Below are positions 13,221 to 22,995 of a stretch of DNA of 64,000 bases, in pieces. The number at the start of each line of letters is the position of its first letter. Within the stretch, counting starts at the first letter, position 1. The translations under genes and the position numbers were made by a program. The stretch is from assembly GCA_963971285.1 (NCBI GenBank), contig OZ020254.1:8370001-8434000 (forward strand), written 5' to 3'. The stretch is from Astropecten irregularis (lineage: Eukaryota; Echinodermata; Asteroidea; Paxillosida; Astropectinidae). The notes under the pieces are model-generated. The model saw only the letters and a program-made list of their open reading frames with translations. It searched no databases and was not told where the DNA came from.

Positions 13221-13590
13221 TTAAAGGTAATATCAGACTTTAGTTTTTGTCAGTGAAATGCAGATTTATGAGCAAAAATGTCAAAAAAGATGCAGTAAAC
13301 AGTCAAATGTGAAAATTTCAGTCACATACGGTACCCACTTTTTGAGAAAACTATGAAAAACGGCCACATTTTTTTGTTCTTTTTTTTTTCACTTTTAATT
13401 TTTATCTTCGAAAGATAAAAAATAATTTTGGTCACTGGTTTTACTCTTTTCTGGATAAATACAGCATTTCAGGCAGAAAAATTCTAACACTACGTTTCTA
13501 CAAACACCATCTTTATACCCTGCAAATTATAAGTAAACCTTTGCAGATTATAATTGTTTTGGTACGCTACCAAAGTACGATACTCATGCT
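13221..13590 (+). mobile_element. MITE-like element, TTAA-AGGTARTATCA family, copy 1
   Basis: The copy starts at TTAA (13221-13224) followed by AGGTAATATCAGACTTT and aligns along about 360 bp with the copy at 15791-16155; shared blocks include TTTCAGGCAGAAAAATT, CACCATCTTTATACCC and GTACGATACT. The right end is decayed, so only the left TTAA is clear. Part of the same family forms the middle of each composite satellite unit, and its tail reappears at about 12430-12540. No coding capacity is present. Confidence 0.7.
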
Positions 13591-13618
13591 TTTGCATCAA
13601 TAGTTAAAGAAATACGTG

Positions 13619-13871
13619 TGGTAGTTTCCCCAGTATGTGGAGTAGTGCCCCTAGTAGTTCCAACAGTAGTTCCCCCAGTGTGGAGTAGTGCCCCTAGTAG
13701 TTCCCCCAGTATGGAGTAGTGCCCCCTAGTAGTTCCCCAGTAAGGAGTAGTGCCCCTAGTAGTTCCCCAGTAAGGAGTAGTGCCCCCTAGTAGTTCCCCA
13801 TTAAGGAGTAGTGCCCCCTAGTAGTTCCCCCAGTGCGGTAGTTCCCCCAGTGTGGTAGTTCTCCCAGTATG
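13619..13871. repeat. 34-bp minisatellite
   Basis: About seven imperfect copies of a unit reading GGAGTAGTGCCCCCTAGTAG followed by TTCCCCCAGTAT, with C-run length changes and a shortened form (GTGCGGTAGTTCCCCCA) at the right end. The array stops just before the 23-bp direct repeat flanking the tRNA-derived insertion. A single outlying unit-like phrase recurs at about 14097-14117. Confidence 0.9.
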
Positions 13872-13894
13872 AAGTCCAAACCGAAACTTTAAAT

Positions 13895-14014
13895 TTTAAG
13901 AATTCATCTAAAGTTTCAAGTGGTACCATTGTCACTGGAAGTGCGCAGGACTACAGTGCAGGAGATCCCGGGTTCAAGTCCCGGTAGGGCGAGAAAGTTT
14001 TTGGTTTTAAGACT
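13895..14014 (+). mobile_element. tRNA-derived insertion with 23-bp flanking direct repeats
   Basis: A perfect 23-bp direct repeat beginning AAGTCCAAACCGAAACTT lies at 13872-13894 and 14015-14037 and encloses 120 bp. The insert contains a perfect tRNA T-arm (stem CCGGG with CCCGG, loop TTCAAGT, about 13968-13984), which also matches the Pol III B box GGTTCRANNCC, and ends with GTTTTTGG, a possible Pol III terminator. The 5' acceptor strand expected from TAGGGCG is missing, so this is not a functional tRNA. It fits a short SINE or tRNA retro-insertion with a target duplication. Its T-arm differs from that of array B by one base. Confidence 0.6.
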
Positions 14015-14117
14015 AAGTCCAAACCGAAACTTTAAATGTATTTTTTTTGCCAAAAAAGTCGGCATTTCGTGCGTACGTACTTTATGGACGGCCCCTATGG
14101 AGTAGTACCCCAGTATG

Positions 14118-14317
14118 GGAGTAAATTGGTTCAATACTCCTCTCAGATAGCAAATACACCAGTTTTCATACTAGAATGGGTTCTCTGTGCTCTCTGACAT
14201 CTATTTGGGTGATTTGAACCACAATACAAAAAGTAAATTTTTGGCCAAAAATGACAAAAACGGCAAGGGGTACCCCGTGCCATTTTGTTTCAATTTTTGA
14301 TGAAAAATCAAACTTCC
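14118..14317. repeat. Direct repeat flanking the TTAA MITE (left copy)
   Basis: This stretch aligns with about 14702-14890: both contain AAATTGGTT, ACTCCTCT, ACCAGTTT, ACTAGAA, CTGTGCTCT and TTTGGCCAAAAAT in the same order. The 14318-14701 element sits exactly between the copies. It is an interspersed repeat of unknown type, with no coding signal. Confidence 0.6.
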
Positions 14318-14701
14318 TTAAAGGGATTGCATACGTTTGGTAATTTGAGCCTATTGTTTGTTTCAAACGAATATAATTGTATATATATACCATAAAACTA
14401 ACCTGTGAAAGTTTCAATTCAAAAGGTGGTAGCGTTTGTGAGATTTTGGCGACAAACTAGAGCGGTTATTTCACGCCAGATAACAGTAATTCAATAGCTG
14501 AGAAGCGTTACGGCCATAACGCTTCTCAGATTCATAATTTTTGGAGATAAAAAGTGACATATCTTTCCATAACCGCGGTACTTCGAATTGAACGTTTCTC
14601 AATGTGCATTATACTATCCAAAGCAGCTGTACTTCTCACCAAGTAAGTTTTTATTGCCATAAATTTTCAGAGTCATTACCAAACGTATGCAATGCCTTTA
14701 A
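14318..14701. mobile_element. MITE with TTAA flanks and 23-bp TIR
   Basis: TTAA at 14318-14321 is followed by AGGGATTGCATACGTTTGG. The reverse complement, with one mismatch, precedes a second TTAA at 14698-14701. Inverted repeats span 14322-14344 and 14674-14697. TTAA duplications are the rule for piggyBac elements; here the TIR starts with AGG, as in the separate family at 13221 and 15791. There is no transposase frame, so the element is non-autonomous. Confidence 0.75.
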
Positions 14702-14890
14702 ATTGGTTTAAAACTCCTCTTATTATAAGAAATAGACCAGTTTATTTACTAGAAATGGATTATCTGTGCTCTCATACATCATTTTGGGTAAATTTGATCA
14801 CTTTTAGAAAAAGTGAATATTTGGCCAAAAATTACGAACACCGGTCTGTTTTCATGCTTGTTTAGATGATGGGGTAACACAGTAACACGT
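14702..14890. repeat. Direct repeat flanking the TTAA MITE (right copy)
   Basis: Partner of 14118-14317. Insertion of the MITE at the junction of the two copies suggests either that it landed in a tandem pair or that the two were mobilised together. Confidence 0.55.
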
Positions 14891-15009
14891 TAGGTACTAT
14901 TTTTTATTATAAAAATTATTGTGTGTCGGTTCTGAAAAACACCAGAATTACTCAACATTTCGGTACGTACGCTCTGTACGTCTCAAGAAGACTGATGTGA
15001 CTCAGTGCA

Positions 15010-15157
15010 ATACGAACGTTTCCAAATAGTGCATCACCAAGTGTTTGCAACACGTTGGCCAATCACAATGCGCGGAATCTGTCAACTTTAAATTCCGTGA
15101 ATTGTCATTGGCCGACTCGTTGCAACCTCTTGTCGGCGTACTATTTGAAATCGCCCG
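15010..15157. mobile_element. Small foldback MITE, CGGGCGATT family
   Basis: The two halves are inverted copies of about 70 bp. The left half reads CCAAATAGTGC, TTTGCAACACGTTGGCC and CAATGCGCGGAAT; the right half, reversed, reads CAAATAGTACGCC, GTTGCAACGAGTCGGCC and CAATTCACGGAAT. The right end is GAAATCGCCCG. Related copies are a half element at 16417-16480 and a full element at 30074-30251. It could extrude as a cruciform. No coding sequence is present. Confidence 0.7.
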
Positions 15158-15790
15158 AATTGCAAACCTCCCTAACTTCAGTGATTGTACAAGAGATTAT
15201 CATTCAACAGAACAGTTTCATTAATCACTCCATGACACAAACTCTTTGATGCTTGTAAATTTATTTCAAAGTCCCCCTCCACCGACATGACATTCGAATT
15301 GTGTAGTTTATAACACACTAATGAAAATAATAACTTTTGAATGAAAAAAGGTTACAATGAATGATACTTAGTTCTACTGGGGTGATTAATGTTGTGCAGA
15401 TCCAGCAAACAGGAATGTTACAGTCAACGATCTTAAGTCATTAACGGATCTGAATGAATATGACGGACGTGGTCATTCACAAAAGGAAAAGGTCGAGTAT
15501 TAACGTCGTTTCATTAATTGTGATAAGTCAAAACATTCTACCAGAAATTGCAATTTGGCATAATTGTTCTTTTACCGTTATTTTTTTTTCTGTTACGAGA
15601 ATATAGGCATAATTATATGACGAAATAGCCGTTTCAGGATAGTGCTGTGATTATGGAAAATATAACTTAACACTTAGATCAGTTTAATTAATTTGGAAGA
15701 CAACCAAGAACTAGCATTCCCAAGAACTAAACAAAACAAATGGCAAATAGTTGTTTTCTTATTTTTTTCTTTATGGAAGAAAAACTATCG
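15158..15790. other. Non-coding, no recognised feature
   Basis: AT-rich sequence with no open frame of interest, no tandem repeat and no clear inverted repeat. It separates the foldback MITE from the next TTAA element. Confidence 0.5.
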
Positions 15791-16155
15791 TTAAAGGTAA
15801 TATCATACTTTGGTTTTTATCAAAGAAATACAGATTCATGGGCAAAAATATCAAGACAGATACGGTAACAGTCATCTGTGAAAATTTCAGTCCCATAAGG
15901 TGCCCACTTTTTGAGAAAACAGTGAAAAACGGTCACCGTATTTCTTAAGGCTTTTCTCTTTTATTTTTGATCTTTTAAAAGATCAAAAAGATTTCCGGTC
16001 GTTGTTTGACTAATTTCTGGATAAAGACACCATTTCAGGCAGAAAAATTTTTACAGTATGTTTCTACCAGCACCATCTTCATACCCAGTATGTTATACGT
16101 AAATCTGTGAACATTTCTGTTTTGGTTTCTTATCAAAGTATGATACTACCTTTAA
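15791..16155 (+). mobile_element. MITE-like element, TTAA-AGGTARTATCA family, complete copy
   Basis: TTAA at 15791-15794 is followed by AGGTAATATCATACTTTG; the right end reads CAAAGTATGATACTACCT followed by TTAA at 16152-16155. The ends are imperfect inverted repeats of about 18 bp, and the TTAA flanks fit a 4-bp target duplication. The interior matches the copy at 13221 and the middle of the composite satellite unit. It is 365 bp long including flanks, has no coding frame, and could be piggyBac-like by target choice only. Confidence 0.75.
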
Positions 16156-16416
16156 ATGAGGTAAAAGCTATAAAATCGTTGTCGGAATTATGCGGTGTAT
16201 TTATACATCATGATGTTCCTACATGTGTAACTCGTCCAGCAATAATGACATCTTTTCAGAGATCTGATTGGCTCAAGGCGATGGTGCTGGGGCTCCGATA
16301 GGCTACATGAAAAATATACACAGAAATGAATAAATGAAAAATTAAATGATATGCACTGCTTTACAAATGACATTGGTTCTTTGTTATTTCCAGAATGAAA
16401 GGGCTATAGGACTATA

Positions 16417-16480
16417 CGGGCGATTCCAAATAGTGCGCCCTCAAGAGTTTGTAATGTGTTGGCCAATCACAATGCATGGC
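16417..16480 (+). mobile_element. Half copy of the CGGGCGATT foldback MITE
   Basis: TACGGGCGATTCCAAATAGT, then GTGTTGGCCAATCACAATGC, matches the left halves of the elements at 15010 and 30074. The copy is cut off at an A12 tract, directly before the first array-A-like sequence. Confidence 0.6.
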
Positions 16481-16497
16481 CAAAAAAAAAAAAAGGG

Positions 16498-16612
16498 AGT
16501 TTTCACCAGGTCCGGACCTGACAGCCAGAGGGCAGTTTTCACCAGGTTTGGACCTGATAGCCAGAGGGCAGTTTTCACCAGGTCCGGACCTCATAGCCAG
16601 AGGTCCCGGGAG
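16498..16612 (+). repeat. Three 36-bp repeats carrying the array A/B palindrome
   Basis: The phrase CACCAGGTCCGGACCTGA recurs at 16504, 16540 and 16576 (exact period 36), followed by CAGCCAGAGGGCAGTTTT. The palindrome CAGGTCCGGACCTG and the following (A/C)AGCC are the same as in arrays A and B, and the last copy runs on into TCCCGGGAGCGAGACCCC, resembling the T-arm region. This looks like a diverged early relative of array A. Confidence 0.7.
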
Positions 16613-16946
16613 CGAGACCCCACATACATTTTTCCCCAACACCATAAAATCTAATCTCACATCGACTCGCTTGAAATGTATCAAATTGGGCATTACCATC
16701 ACGGGTCAAAAAGTGGGAGTTTTCACAAGGCCCTGTTTTCACCAGGACTGATCAGAGGTCCCGGGTGAATCAAAAAGTAGAAGTTTGGAACAGGTCCAGG
16801 CCTGTGAGCCAGAAATCTGAACAGGTTTTTTCGATTCGAGTGTTAAAACGTCTGGGAAAAAAGAAATCTAAATTCGGATATATTTCGAGCGAGTCTCGTG
16901 TTGGATTTACTTTTTTGGAGTCTGGGAAAAGATTGAGACATCATAC

Positions 16947-17034
16947 CTGTGTGATGATTTAGATCCAGACCTTGAAAGCCTGCCACATTCTTCAATGAAT
17001 CCACCAGCTCCTTCTTCTAGTTTTCTTGCAAATT
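16947..17034 (-). pseudogene. 88-bp exon with good splice borders, copy 1 (most diverged)
   Basis: On the minus strand the segment is preceded by TTTTGACATTTCAG and followed by GTATGATG, a standard acceptor and donor. The only frame without stops reads FARKLEEGAGGFIEECGRL and continues through RSGSKSSHR; the exon takes one base from the previous exon and leaves two. The peptide looks like genuine protein (charged helix, then Ser/Arg-rich), but I do not recognise the family. It lies at the edge of array A and differs from the five other copies at several residues, so it may be the original, still functional exon. It cannot be joined in frame directly to the TMEM98-like exon at 30283. Confidence 0.6.
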
Positions 17035-17170
17035 CTGAAATGTCAAAATGACACATGAAATGAGTTCTTAGACCGTTGTCAAAAAGTGGCAGTTCGGAAC
17101 AGCCGAAATCCAAAGTTCGAGACCCGGTGCATTCGACATAATTTTATTTTTTCGACTGGCAAGTCAAAAA

Positions 17171-17248
17171 GCGGCAGTTTGGAACAGGTCCGGACCTGAG
17201 AGCCCGAAATCAAAAGTTCGAGACCCGGTGTGGCAGGATTCTTTTTTT
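17171..17248 (+). other. Representative tRNA-like core of array A
   Basis: From GCGGC at 17171: the 14-bp palindrome CAGGTCCGGACCTG, a hairpin resembling an anticodon arm (CGGAC, loop CTGAGA, GCCCG), then AGTTCGAGACCC (near-match to the B box GGTTCRANNCC) and a T7 run at 17242-17248. The T-arm stem is weaker than in array B. By family knowledge a B box followed by a T run is the layout of tRNA-derived Pol III units; transcription itself is inference. Confidence 0.5.
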
Positions 17249-17850
17249 CAAATGGAGTGTTAAAAAGTGGCAGTTTGGAACAGGTCCGGACCTGAGAGCC
17301 CGAAATCCAAAATTTGAGACTCGGTGCGGCAGGATTTTTTTCGACTCAAGTGTCAAAAAGTGGACGTTTGGAACAAGTCCGGAACCGAGAGCCCGGAATC
17401 CAAAGTTCGAGATCTGATGCGGCAGGATTTTTTTTTTCGACTCGAGTGTCAAAAAATGGCAGTTTTGGAACAGACCTGAGAGCCTGAAATCCTAAGCTTG
17501 AGACCCACAACGGCAGGATTTTTTTTTTTTTCGACTCAAGTGTGAAAAGGAGGCAGTTTGGAACAGGTCCGGACCTGAGAGCCCGAAATCCAGAGTTTGA
17601 GACCCGGTGCGGCAGGATTTTTTTTTCGACTCTAGTTTAAAAAAGTAGCAGTTTGGAACAGATCAGGACCTGTGAGCCCGAAATCAAAAGTTCGAGACCC
17701 GGTGCGGCAGGATTCTTTTTTTCAAATCGAGTGTCAAGAAGTGGCAGTTAGGACAAGGTCCCGACCTGAGAGCCCGAAATCCAAAGTTCGAGACCCGGTG
17801 CTGTCGGATTTGCTTTTTTGGAGTCAGGGGAAATGATTTAGACCTCATAC

Positions 17851-17938
17851 CTGTGCGATGATGTAAATCCAGACCTTGACACCCTGCCATAATCTTCATT
17901 GCATCCACCAGCTTCTTCTTCTAGTTTTCTTGCAAATT
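17851..17938 (-). pseudogene. 88-bp exon, copy 2
   Basis: Same borders (GACATTTCAG acceptor, GTATGAG donor) and same open frame as copy 1, now reading EEEAGGCNEDYGRVSRSG in the middle. It is embedded in a conserved block of about 210 bp inside array A. Confidence 0.6.
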
Positions 17939-18606
17939 CTGAAATGTCAAAATTATATATGAAATGAGTTTTCAGACCCTTGTCAAAAAGTGGCAGTTGG
18001 AACAGGTCCGGACCTGAGAGCCCGAAATCCAGAGTTTGAGACCCGGTGCGGCAGGATTTTTTTCGACTCTAGTTTCAAAAAGTAGCAGTTTGGAACAGAT
18101 CAGGACCTGAGAGCCCGAAATCCAAAGTTCAAGACCCGGTGCGGCAGGATTGTTTTTTTTATTCCAGTGTCAAAAAGAGGCAGTTTGGAACAGGTCCGAA
18201 CCTGAGAGCCCGAAATCCAAAGTTCGAGACCCGGTGCTGCAGGATTTTGTTTTTGACTCCAGTGTCAAAAAGTGGCAGTTTGGAACAGGTCTGGACCTGA
18301 GAGAGTTTTTAGACCCTTGTCAAAAAGTGGCAGTTGGAACAGGTTGCAATGATTGCAACAGAATCAACAGATTGTTTTTTTGACTCAAGCATCTAAAAAG
18401 TGGCAGTTTGGAACAATTCCGGACCTGAGAGCCCAAAATGAAAAGTTTGAGACCCGGTGCGGCAGGATTTTTTTTTTTCGACTCCAGTGTCAAAAAGTGG
18501 CAGTTTGGAACAGGTCCGGACCTGAGAGCCCAAAATCCAAAGTTTGAGACCCGGTGCTGTCAGATTTGCTTTTTTGGAGTCAGGGGAAATGATTTAGACC
18601 TCATAC

Positions 18607-18694
18607 CTGTGCGATGATGTAAATCCAGACCTTGACACCCTGCCATAATCTTCATTGCATCCACCAGCTTCTTCTTCTAGTTTTCTTGCAAATT
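18607..18694 (-). pseudogene. 88-bp exon, copy 3
   Basis: Appears identical to copy 2 in exon and splice borders. The surrounding array units are also shared, so it was copied as part of a larger block. Confidence 0.6.
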
Positions 18695-19841
18695 CTGAAA
18701 TGTCAAAATTATATATGAAATGAGTTTTCAGACCCTTGTCAAAAAGTGGCAGTTGGAACAGGTCCGGACCTGAGAGCCCGAAATCCAAAGTTTGAGACCC
18801 GGTGCGGCAGGATTTTTTTCGACTCTAGTTTCAAAAAGTAGCAGTTTGGAACAGATCAGGACCTGAGAGCCAGAAATCCAAAGTTCGAGACCCGGTGCGG
18901 CAGGATTGTTTTTTTGATTCCAGTGTCAAAAAGAGGCAGTTTGGAACAGGTCCGAACCTGAGAGCCCGAAATCCAAAGTTCGAGACCCGGTGCTGCAGGA
19001 TTTTTTTTTTTGACTCCAGTGTCAAAAAGTGGCAGTTTGGAACAGGTCCGGACCTGAGAGCCCGAAATCCAAAGTTTAGGACCCCGTGCGGCTTTTTTTT
19101 TTTTTTCGACTCGAGTGTCAAAAAATGGCAGTTTGGAACAGGTCCGGACCTGAGAGCCCGAAATCCTAAGCTTGAGGCCCACAACGGCAGGATTTTTTTT
19201 TTCGACTCGAGTGTGAAAAAGTGGCAGTTTGGAACAGGTCCTGACCTGAGAGCCCGAAATAAAAAGTTCGAGACCCGGTGCGGCAGGATTATTTTTTTTC
19301 GACTCCAGTGTCAAAAAGTGGCAATTTGGAACAGGTCCGGACCTTAGAGCGTGAAATCCAAAGTTTCTAGACCCGGTGCGGCAGGATTTTTTTTTCGATT
19401 CAAGTGCCAAAAAGTGGCAGTTTGGAACAGGTCTGGACCTGAGAGCCCGAAATCCAAAGTTCGAGACCCGGTGCGGCAGGATTTTTTTTTCGATTCAAGT
19501 ATCAAAAAGTGGCAGTTTGGAACAGGTCTGGACCTGAGAGCCCGAAATCCTAAGTTGTGGCAGTTGGAACAGGTTGCAATGAACAGATTGCAACAGAATC
19601 AACAGATTGTTTTTTTGACTCCAGCGTCTAAAAAGTGGCAGTTTGGAACAAGTCCGGACCTGAGAGCCCAAAATGAAAAGTTTGAGACCCGGTGCGGCAG
19701 GATTTTTTTTTTTCGACTCCAGTGTCAAAAAGTGGCAGTTTGGAACAGGTCCGGACCTGAGAGCCCAAAATCCAAAGTTCGAGACCCGGTGCTGTCAGAT
19801 TTGCTTTTTTGGAGTCAGGGGAAATGATTTAGACCTCATAC

Positions 19842-19928
19842 CTGTGCGATGATGTAAATCCAGACCTTGACACCCTGCCATAATCCTATTGCATCCACCA
19901 GCTTCTTCTTCTAGTTTTCTTGCAAATT
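19842..19928 (-). pseudogene. 88-bp exon, copy 4 (1-bp deletion)
   Basis: This copy has TAATCCTATTGC where the others have TAATCTTCATTGC, so it is 87 bp and frameshifted. Splice borders are kept. The frameshift shows at least this copy is not under coding constraint. Confidence 0.6.
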
Positions 19929-21567
19929 CTGAAATGTCAAAATTATATATGAAATGAGTTTTCAGACCCTTGTCAAAAAGTGGCAGTTGGAACAGGTCCG
20001 GACCTGAGAGCCCGAAATCCAAAGTTTGAGACCCGGTGCGGCAGGATTTTTTTCGACTCTAGTTTCAAAAAGTAGCAGTTTGGAACAGATCAGGACCTGA
20101 GAGCCAGAAATCCAAAGTTCAAGACCCGGTGCGGCAGGATTGTTTTTTTGATTCCAGTGTCAAAAAGAGGCAGTTTGGAACAGGTCCGAACCTGAGAGCC
20201 CGAAATCCAAAGTTCGAGACCCGGTGCTGCAGGATTTTTTTTTTTGACTCCAGTGTCAAAAAGTGGCAGTTTGGAACAGGTCCGGACCTGAGAGCCCGAA
20301 ATCCAAAGTTTAGGACCCCGTGCGTTTTTTTTTTTTTTTTCGACTCGAGTGTCAAAAAATGGCAGTTTGGAACAGGTCCGGATGAGAGCCCGAAATCCTA
20401 AGCTTGAGGCCCACAACGGCAGGATTTTTTTTTTCGACTCGAGTGTGAAAAAGTGGCAGTTTGGAACAGGTCCTGACCTGAGAGCCCGAAATAAAAAGTT
20501 CGAGACCCGGTGCGGCAGGATTATTTTTTTTCGACTCCAGTGTCAAAAAGTGGCAGTTTGGAACAGGTCCGGACCTGAGAGCCCGAAATCCAAAGTTTAG
20601 GACCCCGTGCGGCTTTTTTTTTTTTTTCGACTCAAGTGTCAAAAAATGGCAGTTTGGAACAGGTCCGGACCTGAGAGCCCGAAATCCTAAGCTTGAGGCC
20701 CACAACGGCAGGATTTTTTTTTTTCGACTCGAGTGTGAAAAAGTGGCAGTTTGGAACAGGTCCGGACCTGAGAGCCCGAAATAAAAAGTTCGAGACCCGG
20801 TGCGGCAGGATTCTTTTTTTTCGACTCCAGTGTCAAAAAGTGGCAATTTGGAACAGGTCCGGACCTTAGAGCGTGAAATCCAAAGTTTGAGACCCGGTGC
20901 GGCAGGATTTTTTTTTCGATTCAAGTGCCAAAAAGTGGCAGTTTGGAACAGGTCTGGACCTGAGAGCCCGAAATCCTAAGTTTGAGACCCGGTGCGGCAG
21001 GATTTTTTTTTCGATTCAAGTATCAAAAAGTGGCAGTTTGGAACAGGTCTGGACCTGAGAGCCCGAAATCCTAAGTTGTGGCAGTTGGAACAGGTTGCAA
21101 TGAACATATTGCAACAGAATCAACAGATTGTTTTTTTGACTCCAGCGTCTAAAAGGTGGCAGTTTGGAACAAGTCCGGACCTGAGAGCCCGAAATCCAAA
21201 GTTCGAGACCCGGTGTTTTTTTTTCGATTCAAGTGTCAAAAAGTGGCAGTTTGGAACAGGTCTGGACCTGAGAGAGTTTTTAGACCCTTGTCAAAAAGTG
21301 GCAGTTGAAACAGGTTGCAATGAACAGATTGCAACCGAATCAACAGATTGTTTTTTTGACTCAAGCATCTAAAAAGTGGCAGTTTGGAACAAGTCCGGAC
21401 CTGAGAGCCCAAAATGAAAGGTTTGAGACCCGCTGCGGCAGGATTCAGTGTCAAAAAGTGGCAGTTTGGAACAGGTCCGGACCTGAGAGCCCAAAATCCA
21501 AAGTTCGAGACCCGGTGCTGTCGGATTTGCTTTTTTGGAGTCAGGGGAAATGATTTAGACCTCATAC

Positions 21568-21655
21568 CTGTGCGATGATGTAAATCCAGACCTTGACACC
21601 CTGCCATAATCTTCATTGCATCCACCAGCTTCTTCTTTTAGTTTTCTTGCAAATT
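21568..21655 (-). pseudogene. 88-bp exon, copy 5
   Basis: Splice borders are intact. One change near the acceptor end (CTTCTTTTAG for CTTCTTCTAG on the plus strand) converts the Leu-Glu junction codons but leaves the frame open. Confidence 0.55.
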
Positions 21656-22907
21656 CTGAAATGTCAAAATTATATATGAAATGAGTTTTCAGACCCTTGT
21701 CAAAAAGTGGCAGTTGGAACAGGTCCGGACCTGAGAGCCCGAAATCCAGAGTTTGAGACCCGGTGCGGCAGGATTTTTTTCCGACTCTAGTTTCAAAAAG
21801 TAGCAGTTTGGAACAGATCAGGACCTGAGAGCCCGAAATCCAAAGTTCAAGACCCGGTGCGGCAGGATTCTTTTTTTCAAATCGAGTGTCAAGAAGTGGC
21901 AGTTAGGACAAGGTTCCGACCTGAGAGCCCGAAATCCAAAGTTCGAGACCCAGTGCGAATCTGCATACATTTTTTTTTCCGACTGTCGTGTCAAAAAGTG
22001 GCATTTTTGAACAGGTCCGGACCTGAGAGCACGGAATCCTAAGCTTGAGACCCACAACGGCAGGATATTTTTTTTTTCGACTGAGTGTGAAAAAGTGGCA
22101 GTTTGGAACAGGTCCGGGCCTGAGTGCCCGGAATCCTAAGCTTGAGACCCACAACGGCAGGATTTTTTTTTTTCGACTCGAGTGTGAAAAAGTGGCAGTT
22201 TGGTACAGGTCCAGACCTGAGAGCCCGAAATCCTAAGCTTGAGACCCACAACGGCAGGATTTTTTTTTTTCGACTCGAGTGTGAAAAAGTGGCAGTTTGG
22301 TACAGGTCCGGACCTGAGAGCCCGAAATCCAGAGTTTGAGACCCGGTGCGGCAGGATTTTTTTCCGACTCTAGTTTCAAAAAGTAGCAGTTTGGAACAGA
22401 TCAGGACCTGAGAGCCCGAAATCCAAAGTTCAAGACCCGGTGCGGCAGGATTGTTTTTTTGATTCCAGTGTCAAAAAGAGGCAGTTTGGAACAGGTCCGA
22501 ACCTGAGAGCCCGAAATCCAAAGTTCGAGACCCGGTGCTGCAGGATTTTGTTTTTGACTCCAGTGTCAAAAAGTGGCAGTTTGGAACAGGTCTGGACCTG
22601 AGAGAGTTTTTAGACCCTTGTCAAAAAGTGGCAGTTGGAACAGGTTGCAATGATTGCAACAGAATCAACAGATTGTTTTTTTGACTCAAGCATCTAAAAA
22701 GTGGCAGTTTGGAACAATTCCGGACCTGAGAGCCCAAAATGAAAAGTTTGAGACCCGGTGCGGCAGGATTTTTTTTTTTCGACTCCAGTGTCAAAAAGTG
22801 GCAGTTTGGAACAGGTCCGGACCTGAGAGCCCAAAATCCAAAGTTCGAGACCCGGTGCTGTCAGATTTGCTTTTTTGGAGTCAGGGGAAATGATTTAGAC
22901 CTCATAC

Positions 22908-22995
22908 CTGTGCGATGATGTAAATCCAGACCTTGACACCCTGCCATAATCTTCATTGCATCCACCAGCTTCTTCTTCTAGTTTTCTTGCAAATT
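22908..22995 (-). pseudogene. 88-bp exon, copy 6
   Basis: Matches copies 2 and 3, with the same acceptor, donor and reading frame. It is the rightmost copy and so the first a minus-strand transcript would meet. Confidence 0.6.
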
